A DNA stretch of 64,000 bases from Herbidospora yilanensis (lineage in GTDB: Bacteria; Actinomycetota; Actinomycetes; Streptosporangiales; Streptosporangiaceae), in NCBI RefSeq assembly GCF_001570565.1, contig NZ_BBXE01000020.1, forward strand, positions 62,001 to 126,000, in the 5' to 3' direction. Each line of letters opens with the position of its first letter. The stretch's first letter is position 1. Both the position numbers and the translations under genes were made by a program. The notes under the pieces are model-generated. The model saw only the letters and a program-made list of their open reading frames with translations, was not told the origin of the DNA and made no database searches. Positions 42,894-51,902 of the stretch are shown in pieces.

Positions 42894-45800
42894 TCACTTC
42901 TCGATGGTGAAGTTGTCGACGTCGAAGAGGGCGCCCGAGCCGCCGGTGAACCGGAGGACGACCTGGCCGGTGGCCGAGCCGGCCGTCAGGTTCGCCGAGG
43001 CCGTGGCGAAGGTCTCCCAGCCGCCGGTGTTCGGGATGGCGAGGGTGCCGAGGAGCGTCCCGGTCGCCGATCCGGCCCGCACCTCGATGGTCCCGCCGGG
43101 ACCGGCCGAGGAGTGGCGGACCGTGATGCGGGTGGCGCCGTTCACGGTGACCTGGTTGTAGGCGGCCCAGTCGCCGTTCTCGATGTGCCCGGCGGTCAGG
43201 CCGCCGGTCGCCGGGCTGTGGGTGGCGATCTGCACGCCCGAGGTGGAGGTGAAGGCCTCGCCCTCGACCGTCGTGGCCGGCGGCGGGGTGCTGCCGAGCG
43301 AGAAGGTGTCGATGTCGAACAGCGCGCCGGTCCCGCCGGTGAAGGTGAGGAACAGGGCGCCGGTGCCGGTGCCGGTCAGCGACGTGGACACGTTGGCGAA
43401 GGTGTCCCAGCTCCCGGTGTTGGCGACGTTGACCGTGCCGAGGACGGCGCCGGTCTGCGATCCGGAGCGGATGGTGATCGTGCCGCCCGGCCCGCCGGAG
43501 GACACCCGGGCGGTGAACGAGGTCTTGCCCGAGGTGCTCACGTTCGAGTAGCCGGCCCAGTCGCCGTTGTCGATGTAGCCGACCGTGAGGCCGCCGCTGG
43601 CGGTGGCGTGCGAGGCGGTCTGCACGCCGGACTGCGAGGTGAACGCCTCGCCCTCGATCGTCCCGGCGGGCGGGTTGGTGGTGCCGCCGTTGAAGGTGAA
43701 CGCGTCGAGGTCGAACAGGTTGCCCTGGCCGGTGACGCCCTTGAAGACGAAGAACACCGTCGTCGTCGCGGCCGGCACGTTGCTCAGGTTGGCGGTGACG
43801 TTGGTGAAGGTGTCCCAGCTCCCGGTGTTGGCCACCGTGGCGGTGCCGAGCAGGGTGCCGGTCGCCGAGCCCGCGCGCACCTCCAGGGTGCCGCCGACGC
43901 CGCCGGAGGAGACCCGGGCCGTCAGCGAGGTCGCGCCGGTCAGGTTGTACGGGGTGAAGGAGATCCAGTCGTCGTTGTCGACGAACCCGACCGTGGTGCC
44001 GCCTTCGGCGGCGGCGTGCTGGGCGGTCTGGACGCCGTTCTGGGCGCCCCAGTGCTCGCCCTGGCGGTGCCGGGGCTGGAGGGTGCGGGTGACCGTGGTG
44101 GTCAGGCCGCCGTTGTCGGTGTACTCGGCCGTGAAGACGCCGTAGATGTTGGCGGCGGCGTCGTGCTCACCGTCGGTCGGCACGGTGATGGTGCCGGAGC
44201 AGCCGTCCTTGGAGGTGATCTGGTGGGAGTGGCTGTCGTGGCCGAGGAAGTAGGTGAACTTCACCCGGGCGCAGTTGATCGTGCCGTCCTGCGGATCGCT
44301 GACGGAGATCGTGTACGGGATCGTGTCGCCGAAGTCGAACAACGCGCCGCTCAGCGGGGTCTGCAGGTTGACCGTGGGGGCGGTGTTGCCGACGGTGATC
44401 GTCACGTTCGCCGAACCGGTCAGGCCGCCGGAGTCGCGGACCGTCAGGGTCACGTTGTAGGTGCCGTTGGCCGTGTAGGTCTTCGACGGGTTGGCGGCCG
44501 TGGAGGTGGTGCCGTCGCCGAAGTTCCACGAGTAGGTCAGCGCCGAGCCCTCGGGGTCGGCGGAGCCGGCCGAGGAGAAGGTCACCGCGAGCGGGGCCAC
44601 GCCGGAGGTCGGGGTGCCCGCGGCCTTGGCGATCGGGTTGCGGTTCGCGCCGCCGATGTACTCGATGCGGTAGAGGGCCTGGTTGCCCGAGCCGGTGCCG
44701 TAGTCGAGCACGTAGAGCGCGCCGTCGGGGCCGAAGGCCATGTCCATGACCTGGGTGCCGGTCCACGGGAAGCCGCTGATCTCGCCGACGCCGCCCGAGG
44801 AGGTCACCTCGATGGCCTTGATCCAGCGGCGGCCGTACTCGCCGGCGAAGAAGCGGCCGTCGAGCGACTGCGGGAACTTGACCGGGGAGGTGTTGTTCGG
44901 GTCGTACCGGTAGACGGGGCCGCCCATCGGGGACTCGGAACCGCCGCCGAACTCCGGCGGGCTGCCCGCGTCGCCGCCGTAGCGGATCCAGGCCGGCTTG
45001 GCCGGGGGCAGGGTCTGCAGGCCGGTGTTGCGGAAGGAGTTGTTCGTCGGGCCGCCCGTGCAGTTGTACTTGGCCAGCGACGGGCCGCTCGGGAACGTGA
45101 ACTCGTTGTAGGTCTCGGCCGTGGTGTTGGCGCCCGTGCAGTAGGGCCAGCCGTAGTTGCCCGCCGAGGTGATGCGGTTGAACTCGACCTGGCCGTTCGG
45201 GCCGCGGTTGGCGTCGCTGGAACCGGCGTCGGGGCCGTAGTCGCCCAGGTAGACGATGCCGGTGGCCTTGTCGACGCTCATCCGGAACGGGTTGCGCAGG
45301 CCCATCGCGTAGATCTCGGGACGGGTGCCGGCCGTGCCCGGCGCGAACAGGTTGCCCGAGGGGATCGTGTAGGTCCCGTTGGCCTGCGGCTTGATGCGGA
45401 GCACCTTGCCGCGCAGGTCGTTGGTGTTGCCGGCGGAGCGCTGCGCGTCGAACTGCGGGTTGCGGTTGGTGCGCTCGTCGATCGGGGTGTAGCTGTTCGA
45501 CTCGAACGGGTTGGTGTCGTCACCCGTGGTCAGGTAGAGGTTGCCCTGGGCGTCGAAGTCGATGTCACCGCCGGCGTGGCAACACTGGCCGCGGTCGTTG
45601 TCGACCCGGAGCACGATCACTTCGCTGGCCATGTCGATGGTGTTGCTCGTGGTGAGCGTGAAGCGGGACAGGTAGAACTGCCCCTTCCAGGTGTTCCAGT
45701 CGGTCTGGGTGCCCGTCGTCGGGGCGTCCCCGCTGGGGGTGCTCAGCCGGGGCGAGTAGTAGAGCCAGATGTGCCGGTTGGTGGCGAAGCCGGGGTCGAC

Positions 45801-46109
45801 CGCCACACCCTGGAGGCCCTCCTCGTCGTGCGTGTACACGTTGAGCGTGCCCGCGAGGGAGGTGTTGCCGTTGACGTCCGTGATCCGGACCTGGCCGCCG
45901 CGCGCGGTGTGCAGCACGGAGCGGTTCGGCAGGACGGCCAGGGACATCGCCTCACCGAGCTCGCCAGGTCCGGTGGCAAGCGCGATCTGCTGATAGTCCG
46001 AGGCCGGGATGTCGGCCGCGTGGGCACTGGGGGGCGCCACGACGACGCCCATCGTCACCAGGAGCGTGGTCAGGGCGGCTAACGCCCGTAACCGGTGAGG
46101 TCGAGACAT
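42894..46109 (-). CDS. Secreted glucose/sorbosone-dehydrogenase-type protein with PKD and three CBM6 modules
   Basis: From ATG 46109 the 1071-residue product has a signal peptide ending in PPSAHA. A six-bladed GSDH propeller follows (about 30-460: EGLQGVAVDPGFATNRHIWLY, CCHAGGDIDFDAQGNLYLTT, LRGKVLRIKPQ, GLRNPFRMSVD, GNYGWPYC). A PKD domain comes next (about 485-570: YSWNFGDGTTSTA), then a short Ig-like stretch and three CBM6 modules, each ending in LFD(L/I/V)D. The propeller family uses PQQ or calcium to oxidise sugars or binds them. Together with the ThuA/DUF1080 partner it probably oxidises polysaccharide-derived sugars at the cell surface. It is divergent from a ROK regulator that may respond to the product. 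Confidence 0.9.
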   Translation of the reverse strand: MSRPHRLRALAALTTLLVTMGVVVAPPSAHAADIPASDYQQIALATGPGELGEAMSLAVLPNRSVLHTARGGQVRITDVNGNTSLAGTLNVYTHDEEGLQGVAVDPGFATNRHIWLYYSPRLSTPSGDAPTTGTQTDWNTWKGQFYLSRFTLTTSNTIDMASEVIVLRVDNDRGQCCHAGGDIDFDAQGNLYLTTGDDTNPFESNSYTPIDERTNRNPQFDAQRSAGNTNDLRGKVLRIKPQANGTYTIPSGNLFAPGTAGTRPEIYAMGLRNPFRMSVDKATGIVYLGDYGPDAGSSDANRGPNGQVEFNRITSAGNYGWPYCTGANTTAETYNEFTFPSGPSLAKYNCTGGPTNNSFRNTGLQTLPPAKPAWIRYGGDAGSPPEFGGGSESPMGGPVYRYDPNNTSPVKFPQSLDGRFFAGEYGRRWIKAIEVTSSGGVGEISGFPWTGTQVMDMAFGPDGALYVLDYGTGSGNQALYRIEYIGGANRNPIAKAAGTPTSGVAPLAVTFSSAGSADPEGSALTYSWNFGDGTTSTAANPSKTYTANGTYNVTLTVRDSGGLTGSANVTITVGNTAPTVNLQTPLSGALFDFGDTIPYTISVSDPQDGTINCARVKFTYFLGHDSHSHQITSKDGCSGTITVPTDGEHDAAANIYGVFTAEYTDNGGLTTTVTRTLQPRHRQGEHWGAQNGVQTAQHAAAEGGTTVGFVDNDDWISFTPYNLTGATSLTARVSSGGVGGTLEVRAGSATGTLLGTATVANTGSWDTFTNVTANLSNVPAATTTVFFVFKGVTGQGNLFDLDAFTFNGGTTNPPAGTIEGEAFTSQSGVQTASHATASGGLTVGYIDNGDWAGYSNVSTSGKTSFTARVSSGGPGGTITIRSGSQTGAVLGTVNVANTGSWDTFANVSTSLTGTGTGALFLTFTGGTGALFDIDTFSLGSTPPPATTVEGEAFTSTSGVQIATHSPATGGLTAGHIENGDWAAYNQVTVNGATRITVRHSSAGPGGTIEVRAGSATGTLLGTLAIPNTGGWETFATASANLTAGSATGQVVLRFTGGSGALFDVDNFTIEK

Positions 46110-46483
46110 GTGGGGGGTGATCCTTTCCTGACCTGGGGATTCAGTCAGGCAAGGCGCGCGCCGCCGCGCTTGTGCCCGGGTTACAGCGTGTAAAGCGGGG
46201 TCATGCTGACGCAAATCACGACGGTGCCACGTCATCGACGTGCGTCATTCCGTCTAACTTTTGCGTGACAGCAGGCGGAATTTACCGATTTCTAACACAC
46301 CTGTCATCCCCGTGTACAGACCCGAGGCCCTGGGGAACGGGCCAGAGTTCCGTGTTACGAAACTGTAATGCAAGGCGAAGCGGTTCGACACTTGTGGCAC
46401 ATGCGTCAGGGACATTTAATTCGGCAAGGCATGCAAATTAATTCGAGACGAACGGCCGCAAGCAGACCGACGGGAAGCGAGAC
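46110..46483. promoter_or_regulatory. Divergent region between sugar-dehydrogenase operon and ROK gene
   Basis: These 374 bases hold no convincing gene and are far richer in A/T than the surroundings. TTAATTCG occurs at 46416-46423 and again at 46438-46445, 22 bases apart (two helical turns), close to the ROK start, and ATTTAATT/AAATTAAT give it a rough inverted symmetry. ROK repressors often bind AT-rich half-sites, so this is a reasonable operator candidate. Promoters for both directions are expected here but were not assigned. Confidence 0.5.
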
Positions 46484-47767
46484 GTGCGACTAACCTCAGG
46501 GCCCGCGCTGGGCAGGAACGGCTCGATGGGCGTGCCCGTCGATCAGACGATGATCCGCCGGTCCAACCTGTCGCTCGTCCTCCGTCACCTCCAGGAGCAC
46601 GGCCCCCGCTCGCGTTCGGCGGTCGCCGCCGAGACCGGGCTGAACAAGGCGACCGTCACGAGCCTCGTCGGCGAGTTACGAGCACGTGGCCTGATCCGCG
46701 AGATCGGCCCGCAGCACGCCGGCTCCGTCGGCCGCCCCGGCCTCGCCCTGGCCCTCGACGGCGCGGGCGTCGGCGCCCTCGGCCTTGAGATCAACGTCGA
46801 CTACATCGCCGCCTTCGCCACCGACCTGTCGGGCCGCGTCCTGGTCGACCGCCGCGTCGGGTTCGACGCCATGGGCTGCGAGCCCGAGGCCTCGCTCGAC
46901 GAACTGGCCCGGGTGGCCCGCGACGCGATCGCCGAGCTCCACATGCTCGGCGTCCGGGTCGCCGGGATAACGGTCGCCGTGCCCGGCCTCATAGACGGCA
47001 CCAACGGCGTCGTCCACGTCGCCCCGAACCTCGGCTGGTACGGCGTCCCCGTCGCCGAGCGCCTCTGGGAGGTCGCCCCCGGCGTCCCGGTCACCGTCGC
47101 CAACGACGCCAACCTGGCGGCGCTGGCCGAGTTCACCAACGGCGTGGCCGCCGGATCGACCGACATGGTCTACCTGACCGGTGAGGTCGGCGTCGGCGGC
47201 GGCATCATCGCCGGCGGACGCCTCCTCGGCGGCGCCGACGGCTTCGCCGGTGAAGTGGGCCACGTCATGGTCGACTCCTCCGGCGAGCGCTGCGGCTGCG
47301 GCCGCATCGGCTGCTGGGAGACCAAGGTCGGCCTGGCCGCGCTGGTCCGCATGGTCACCCCCGACCACGCCTACGGGGCACGCGACGGCATCGTCCGCGA
47401 CCCCGAGGAACGCCTGAGCGAGATCGAACGCCGCCTGGCGGCGGGCGATCCCCAGGTCGACCACGCCCTGGCGGAGGTCGGCCGCTGGCTGGGCCGCGGC
47501 TCCGCCACCCTCGTCCGGCTCTTCAACCCCCGGGTCATCGTCGTCGGCGGCTTCTTCGCGCGGCTGGAAGGGCACATCCTCCCGCGCGCCCAGGCGGAAC
47601 TCGCCCGCCTGGGGGTCACCGGCTCCGTCGCCCGCTGCACCTTCGTCGCCTCCGACCTGGGCTTCGGCGCCGCCTCGCGCGGCGCGGCCGGGGTCGTGGT
47701 CGACCGCGTCCTGGCCAACCCGACCACTGTGGAGATCCCGCCCACCACTCTGAGCACCCTGGCCTGA
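46484..47767 (+). CDS. ROK-family transcriptional regulator
   Basis: The 427-residue protein has an N-terminal MarR-like winged helix (about 20-80: LRHLQEHGPRSRSAVAAETG, NKATVTSLVGELRARGLI). The sugar-kinase-fold ROK domain follows, with VGRPGLALAL, GVRVAGITVAVPGL, VANDANLAALAEF, the GGGIIAGGRLLGG ATP/sugar site and the zinc motif GERCGCGRIGCWE. It should bind a sugar or sugar phosphate. Start is GTG 46484 behind GGAAG. Its position, divergent from the secreted sugar-dehydrogenase/ThuA operon, makes that operon the most likely target. An elaborate hairpin follows its stop. Confidence 0.9.
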   Translation: MRLTSGPALGRNGSMGVPVDQTMIRRSNLSLVLRHLQEHGPRSRSAVAAETGLNKATVTSLVGELRARGLIREIGPQHAGSVGRPGLALALDGAGVGALGLEINVDYIAAFATDLSGRVLVDRRVGFDAMGCEPEASLDELARVARDAIAELHMLGVRVAGITVAVPGLIDGTNGVVHVAPNLGWYGVPVAERLWEVAPGVPVTVANDANLAALAEFTNGVAAGSTDMVYLTGEVGVGGGIIAGGRLLGGADGFAGEVGHVMVDSSGERCGCGRIGCWETKVGLAALVRMVTPDHAYGARDGIVRDPEERLSEIERRLAAGDPQVDHALAEVGRWLGRGSATLVRLFNPRVIVVGGFFARLEGHILPRAQAELARLGVTGSVARCTFVASDLGFGAASRGAAGVVVDRVLANPTTVEIPPTTLSTLA

Positions 47768-47780
47768 CGCGACCCAGACT

Positions 47781-47871
47781 CCCGTCCGCCTGGCTTTCCG
47801 GTTCTTCGTGGCGCCGACCTCGCCGACCTCGGCGCCACGGGGATGTGCCACCCGGAGGCCAGGCGGACGGG
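47781..47871 (+). terminator. Nested 91-base hairpin after ROK gene
   Basis: CCCGTCCGCCTGGC (47781-47794) pairs exactly with GCCAGGCGGACGGG (47858-47871). TCCGG (from 47797) pairs with CCGGA (to 47856). Inside, GTGGCGCCGA (47808-47817) pairs with TCGGCGCCAC (47829-47838). CTTTTC follows. The size and nesting exceed a usual terminator. Confidence 0.75.
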
Positions 47872-47902
47872 CTTTTCACATCTGGACTTCTGGCACGATG
47901 TG

Positions 47903-49336
47903 ATGGTGTTTCCCCCGATCACCCGCCATCTGACCCCACACCGCGTCGGCGTCTGGTCACTGGCCTGGGTGTCGGCGGTGACCTACGCGGTGCTGGGCCT
48001 GGTGAGGTTCGGGACATTCCGGGCCACCATTTTCGACCTCGTGATCGTCGACCAGGCGGTGCGCGGCTACGCCACCCTCGGGCCGCCCTACGCCCCCTCG
48101 GTCGGCGTGCAGAAGGGCTACGGGCTCGACTTCCTCCAGCTCGCCGACCACTTCTCCCCGATCTACGCGCTGCTCGCACCTTTCTACGCGATCCACGACG
48201 GCCCCCGCACGCTGATCATCTGCCAGGCCGCCCTGTTCGCCGCCGCCATCCCGTTCCTGTGGTCGTACGCCCGCCGGCGGCTCGGGGTCGTCGCCGCCTA
48301 CCTCGTGTCCGTGGCGTACGCGGTGTCGTTCCCGGTGGCGCAGGCGGTCAACTTCGACGTCCACGAGGTCATGTTCGTCCCGGTGCTGAGCGCGATCATG
48401 ATCGAGCGCTTCGACCGGGGCCGGCGGCTGCCCGCCTATCTGGCGGCGTTCGGGCTGCTGCTGGTCAAAGAGGACATGGGGCTGATGCTGATCGGCTTCG
48501 GCGCGGCGCTGGCGCTGACCCGGCGGCGGCTCGACGGCGCGATCGTCGCCGCCATGGGCCTGGGCGCGCTGGCGCTGATCAGGGGTGTGCTGATCCCGTG
48601 GGCGGGCGGCTCCAACGACAACCACTGGCGCTACACCCACCTCGGCGACTCGCTCCCGGCGGCGGTGGTGAAGCTGGTCAGCGACCCCCTCAACACCCTT
48701 CATCTGGTGTTCGGCGACGCCGGCAAGATCGACACGCTGGTGCTGCTCTGCTGGCTGACGCTGTTCCTGTGCCTGTTCTCCCCGCTGGTCCTGGCGGCGG
48801 CGCCGATGGTGCTGGAGCGGCTGGTCTCCGAGAACAGCCTGTGGTGGTCGACCGAATACCACTACAACGCCTTCGTCGTCGCGATCCTCTTCTGCGCCGG
48901 CGTCGACGGCGCGAGCCGGCTGCTGAAACGCGTGGAGGCGAAGCAGACCGCGGTGATCGCCTGGGCGGTCGCGGTGGCGGTCGCCGGGCTGACCCAGGTC
49001 CCCCGCTTCGCCCTCGACCAGCTCGCCGACCCTGATTTCTACCGGCCGCACGACCGCACGGCGGCGGCCTACCAGGCGATGGCCGTGATCCCCGACGGCG
49101 TGGTGGTCGAGGCGCCCAACCACGTCGGCCCGATGCTGACCCACCGGACGACCGTGCTGGTCTGGGAGCCGACCCCGCGCGACGCGCCGTGGGTGCTGGC
49201 CGACCTCGGGCAGTGGGCGTGGCCGTGGGGGTCGGTCGACGACGCGAGGAAGTCGGTGGAGGAGCGCCGGGCGATGGGCTACCTGGTGGTCTTCGAGCGC
49301 GACGGCTTCGTCGTGCTGCACAAGCCGGGAGGTTAG
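47903..49336 (+). CDS. DUF2079 family polytopic membrane protein
   Basis: The 477-residue protein has about ten hydrophobic helices. The DUF2079 signature is near the start: RFGTFRATIFDLVIVDQAVR, YGLDFLQLADHFSPIYALLAPFYAI and NFDVHEVMFVPVLSAIMIE. Helical hydrophobic segments run to about residue 380. A soluble C-terminal domain contains IPDGVVVEAPNHVGPMLTHR. The fold resembles GT-C glycosyltransferases, so a lipid-linked sugar transferase role is plausible but unproven. ATG 47903 and GTG 47900 overlap; the frame extends upstream into the hairpin without support. It lies in its own transcription unit after that hairpin. Confidence 0.83.
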   Translation: MVFPPITRHLTPHRVGVWSLAWVSAVTYAVLGLVRFGTFRATIFDLVIVDQAVRGYATLGPPYAPSVGVQKGYGLDFLQLADHFSPIYALLAPFYAIHDGPRTLIICQAALFAAAIPFLWSYARRRLGVVAAYLVSVAYAVSFPVAQAVNFDVHEVMFVPVLSAIMIERFDRGRRLPAYLAAFGLLLVKEDMGLMLIGFGAALALTRRRLDGAIVAAMGLGALALIRGVLIPWAGGSNDNHWRYTHLGDSLPAAVVKLVSDPLNTLHLVFGDAGKIDTLVLLCWLTLFLCLFSPLVLAAAPMVLERLVSENSLWWSTEYHYNAFVVAILFCAGVDGASRLLKRVEAKQTAVIAWAVAVAVAGLTQVPRFALDQLADPDFYRPHDRTAAAYQAMAVIPDGVVVEAPNHVGPMLTHRTTVLVWEPTPRDAPWVLADLGQWAWPWGSVDDARKSVEERRAMGYLVVFERDGFVVLHKPGG

Positions 49337-49452
49337 AACGTCGTACCGGCCCGGGGGTATCGGCGGGTACGGAGGCAATTGGCGGGAGTTGGCCCGGTGG
49401 ACCGGGTGGCGGGCGTGCGCCAGATTGGTGGGCGTCGTATCCCCGTGACCGG

Positions 49453-50853
49453 ATGGATCTCCGCATGCGCGTGCTCGTCCAGCTCCGCCCCGCCCCCGAC
49501 GTGGTCGCCGCGGTCGCCGACCCGGCGGTGACCGCCACCGCGGCCGACGTCGTCAACGGGCTGCCGGGCGTGCTGCTCGACCCCACGTTCACCCCCGTCG
49601 CGGTGCCCCGGCCGCTGCCCGCCCGCACGGGCGGCGACCCGCTGTCGCTGAACCAGCCGCTGATCTTCTCGATGGCGCCCCGCGACGCCTCCGTGCTGGT
49701 CCGGGGCGAGATCGCCGACGACGAGCTGTCGACCCGCCTGGCCCTGCTGCCGGGCCGGGCCGGCGTGGTCGGCGTCTACGCCGACCCGGTCATCCAGACC
49801 TCCCTCACCTGCGGCGGCGACGGCCCCGTCGGCGACTGGCGCGACGTGCGGCGGCTGCTCGCCGTCGACAGGCTCCACGCCGAGGGGTACGACGGCTCCG
49901 GGGTCGCCCTGGCCGTCACCGACACCGGGGTGAACGAGCGCCATGTGGCGGCCGCCCTGGGCAGCGGCTTCGTCCTCGACCGCGAGCGGAGCTGGTCGCC
50001 CGACGGCGTCGTGGGGCGGCCCGGCGAGTTCGACGTCGACCACGGCACGATGTGCGCCTTCGACGCCCTCCTCGCCGCCCCGAAGGCGTCGGTGATCGAC
50101 ATCCCGGTGCTGCTCTCGCGCCGCCCCGGCGGATCGGCGCTCGACGGCCTGCTGTCCGACGCCATGGCCGCCTTCGCCCACCTGCGCACCGTCCTCGACG
50201 CCCAGCCCGCCGAGTCGCGGGCCCTCGTGGTCACCAATAGCTGGGGCTCCTTCTCCCCCGACTGGGACTTCCCGCCCGGCCACCCCGGCAACTACTCCGA
50301 CAACCCCGCCCACCCGTTCAACCTGATCGTCGGCTCGCTGGCCGCCGCCGGGGCCGACATCCTGTTCGCGGCCGGGAACTGCGGGCGGGAGTGCCCCGAC
50401 GGCCGCTGCGCCTACCCCGACCGGCCGATCACCGGGGCCAACTCCCACCCGGCGGTGTTGTCGGTGGCCGGTGTCGACGTGACCGGCGAACGGGTCGGCT
50501 ACTCCTCCCAGGGCCCCGGCCGCCTGGCCGACCGCAAGCCCGACCTGGCGGCCTACACCCATTTCGCCGGCTCGGGGGCGTTCGGGCCGGGCGAGCCCGA
50601 CTCGGGCACCAGCGCGGCCTGCCCGGTCGCGGCCGGGGTCGTGGCGGCGATCCGGTCGCGGGTGCCGTCCACGATCCTCTCGCCGTCCGATTTGCGGACT
50701 TTGCTGATGAGAAGTGCCGATGATCGTGGTGTGCTGGGGTATGACTACGACTACGGATACGGAGTCGTGAACGTGCCCGGCATCGTCGAGGCCCTGCGGG
50801 CGAGGGCAGGCGAGACGCGGACGGCCGAAGGCCGGCCGTGGCTCGCGGTGTGA
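49453..50853 (+). CDS. Intracellular subtilisin-like serine protease (S8)
   Basis: From ATG 49453 the 466-residue protein lacks a signal peptide. Residues about 1-130 look like a two-part propeptide region ([20 protein letters not shown] and [12 protein letters not shown] resemble the end of an I9 inhibitor domain). The catalytic domain shows the triad: Asp in [11 protein letters not shown], His in [10 protein letters not shown], and Ser in [13 protein letters not shown], with the oxyanion Asn in LFAAGNCG. The cysteine-rich insert [17 protein letters not shown] is unusual. It heads an operon with an 82-residue protein and a P-loop kinase. ATG 49465 is an alternative start. A cytosolic regulatory protease is suggested. 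Confidence 0.88.
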   Translation: MDLRMRVLVQLRPAPDVVAAVADPAVTATAADVVNGLPGVLLDPTFTPVAVPRPLPARTGGDPLSLNQPLIFSMAPRDASVLVRGEIADDELSTRLALLPGRAGVVGVYADPVIQTSLTCGGDGPVGDWRDVRRLLAVDRLHAEGYDGSGVALAVTDTGVNERHVAAALGSGFVLDRERSWSPDGVVGRPGEFDVDHGTMCAFDALLAAPKASVIDIPVLLSRRPGGSALDGLLSDAMAAFAHLRTVLDAQPAESRALVVTNSWGSFSPDWDFPPGHPGNYSDNPAHPFNLIVGSLAAAGADILFAAGNCGRECPDGRCAYPDRPITGANSHPAVLSVAGVDVTGERVGYSSQGPGRLADRKPDLAAYTHFAGSGAFGPGEPDSGTSAACPVAAGVVAAIRSRVPSTILSPSDLRTLLMRSADDRGVLGYDYDYGYGVVNVPGIVEALRARAGETRTAEGRPWLAV

Positions 50854-50885
50854 ACCCCGCCCCAACAAACCGGAGTTGTTGCGTG

Positions 50886-51134
50886 ATGGTTCTGATCACG
50901 GTACGGCTGCCGCGCGGCGCCACCCTGGACATGGCGCTGCGCGAACTGCGGCTGAAGAAGGAAGAAGTCGACGTCGCCTACGGCGTCGTGGCGATCGACC
51001 CCGACCACGGCCTCTACGGCCTGCGGGTCAGCGCCATGGCCGCCCACCGGCTGACCGCGACCCCGGAGGCGATGGACGGCCCGTGGGCCGACCCGAAGAT
51101 CGAGCCGATGGGGCCGCCCAGGAAGGACCGATGA
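50886..51134 (+). CDS. Small protein between subtilase and P-loop kinase, possible protease inhibitor-like fold
   Basis: The 82-residue product from ATG 50886 (GGAG upstream) reads as beta-alpha-beta-beta-alpha: [55 protein letters not shown]. The last part resembles the ending of I9 propeptide domains (GFaAkLs...), though this is a weak, by-eye resemblance. It sits 32 bases after the S8 protease gene and overlaps the kinase gene by four bases (ATGA), so it is made with both. It could restrain or fold the protease. No established family is recognised. Confidence 0.68.
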   Translation: MVLITVRLPRGATLDMALRELRLKKEEVDVAYGVVAIDPDHGLYGLRVSAMAAHRLTATPEAMDGPWADPKIEPMGPPRKDR

Positions 51135-51688
51135 CCTGCTGGATCGTGGCGGGCCCACCGGGAAGCGGCAAGACCACGTTGTCCGCGCTTCTGCTGGCCC
51201 GCCTCGACCCGGCGCCCGCCCTGCTCGACAAGGACACCATGTACGGCGGCATGGTCAGCGCGATCCTGGCCGCCGCCGGGCGAGACGAGGGCGAGCGCGA
51301 GGGTCCCTGGTACGACGAGCACATCAAGAGGTACGAGTACGCGGGCATGACCGCCACCGCCCGGGAGATCCGGCGCCATGGCGCTCCCGTCCTGCTGAGC
51401 GGCCCCTTCACGGGCCAGGTCCACTCGAAGTCCCGCTGGGACGAATGGGCCGAGGAACTCGGGGGCGGCGACATCCGGTTGTTCTGGGTCCGGTCCGACG
51501 CGGCGACCCTGCGTGAGCGCATCGTCGCCCGGGGCCTGGAGCGCGACCGCGGCAAGCTGGCCGCCTTCACGGCCTACCTGAAGGCGATCAAGGTCGACGA
51601 GCCGCCCGTCGTGGACCACATGGAGATCGACAACCGCCCGGGGGCCGAACCGATGGAACGGCAGCTGGCGCGGCTGGGAATCGCGTGA
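51131..51688 (+). CDS. P-loop kinase-like ATPase
   Basis: The 185-residue protein begins with a Walker A loop, [17 protein letters not shown]. It also has [10 protein letters not shown], a substrate-binding segment LLSGPFTG and the lid-like [14 protein letters not shown], giving the layout of small AAA_33-type nucleoside or aminoglycoside kinases. Substrate unknown. The start overlaps the small-protein stop (ATGA). It is the last gene of the subtilase operon; the stop is followed in the same frame by what looks like the remnant of a membrane protein. Confidence 0.8.
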   Translation: MTCWIVAGPPGSGKTTLSALLLARLDPAPALLDKDTMYGGMVSAILAAAGRDEGEREGPWYDEHIKRYEYAGMTATAREIRRHGAPVLLSGPFTGQVHSKSRWDEWAEELGGGDIRLFWVRSDAATLRERIVARGLERDRGKLAAFTAYLKAIKVDEPPVVDHMEIDNRPGAEPMERQLARLGIA

Positions 51689-51700
51689 ACCGTCGCCCGC

Positions 51701-51902
51701 CCGGAGGGCCACCTGGAGGAGGCGGCGAGGTGGACCCTCTGCGGCGGGACGATCGTCTACTTCCTCACGTCGGGAATCATCGCGGCCGCCTCGAAGGCCG
51801 GGATCGGCCGGCCGCTCGGGTGGACGCCGCCCGCCGTCGCCGGACGGCAGGGCGCCTTCCCCGGGTTCACGGGGCCCCCGCGGGCTCGCGGAGCGACCTG
51901 AC
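51701..51902 (+). pseudogene. Possible remnant of a membrane protein (LtrA-like)
   Basis: In the same frame as the kinase, after its stop, the translation reads EGHLEEAARWTLCGGTIVYF and LTSGIIAAASKAGIGRPLGW before decaying into low-complexity sequence and a stop at 51902. There is no start codon. The amphipathic-then-hydrophobic pattern resembles the last helices of LtrA-type (low temperature requirement A) membrane proteins. It is truncated at both ends; the assignment is tentative. Confidence 0.35.

Noticed and set aside
42813-46082. Long + strand open frame antisense to the sugar-dehydrogenase gene
   Set aside because: It is a by-product of GC-rich codon bias: the translation is Arg/Gly/Val/Ala-rich without any domain, whereas the minus strand gives signal peptide, propeller, PKD and CBM6 modules.
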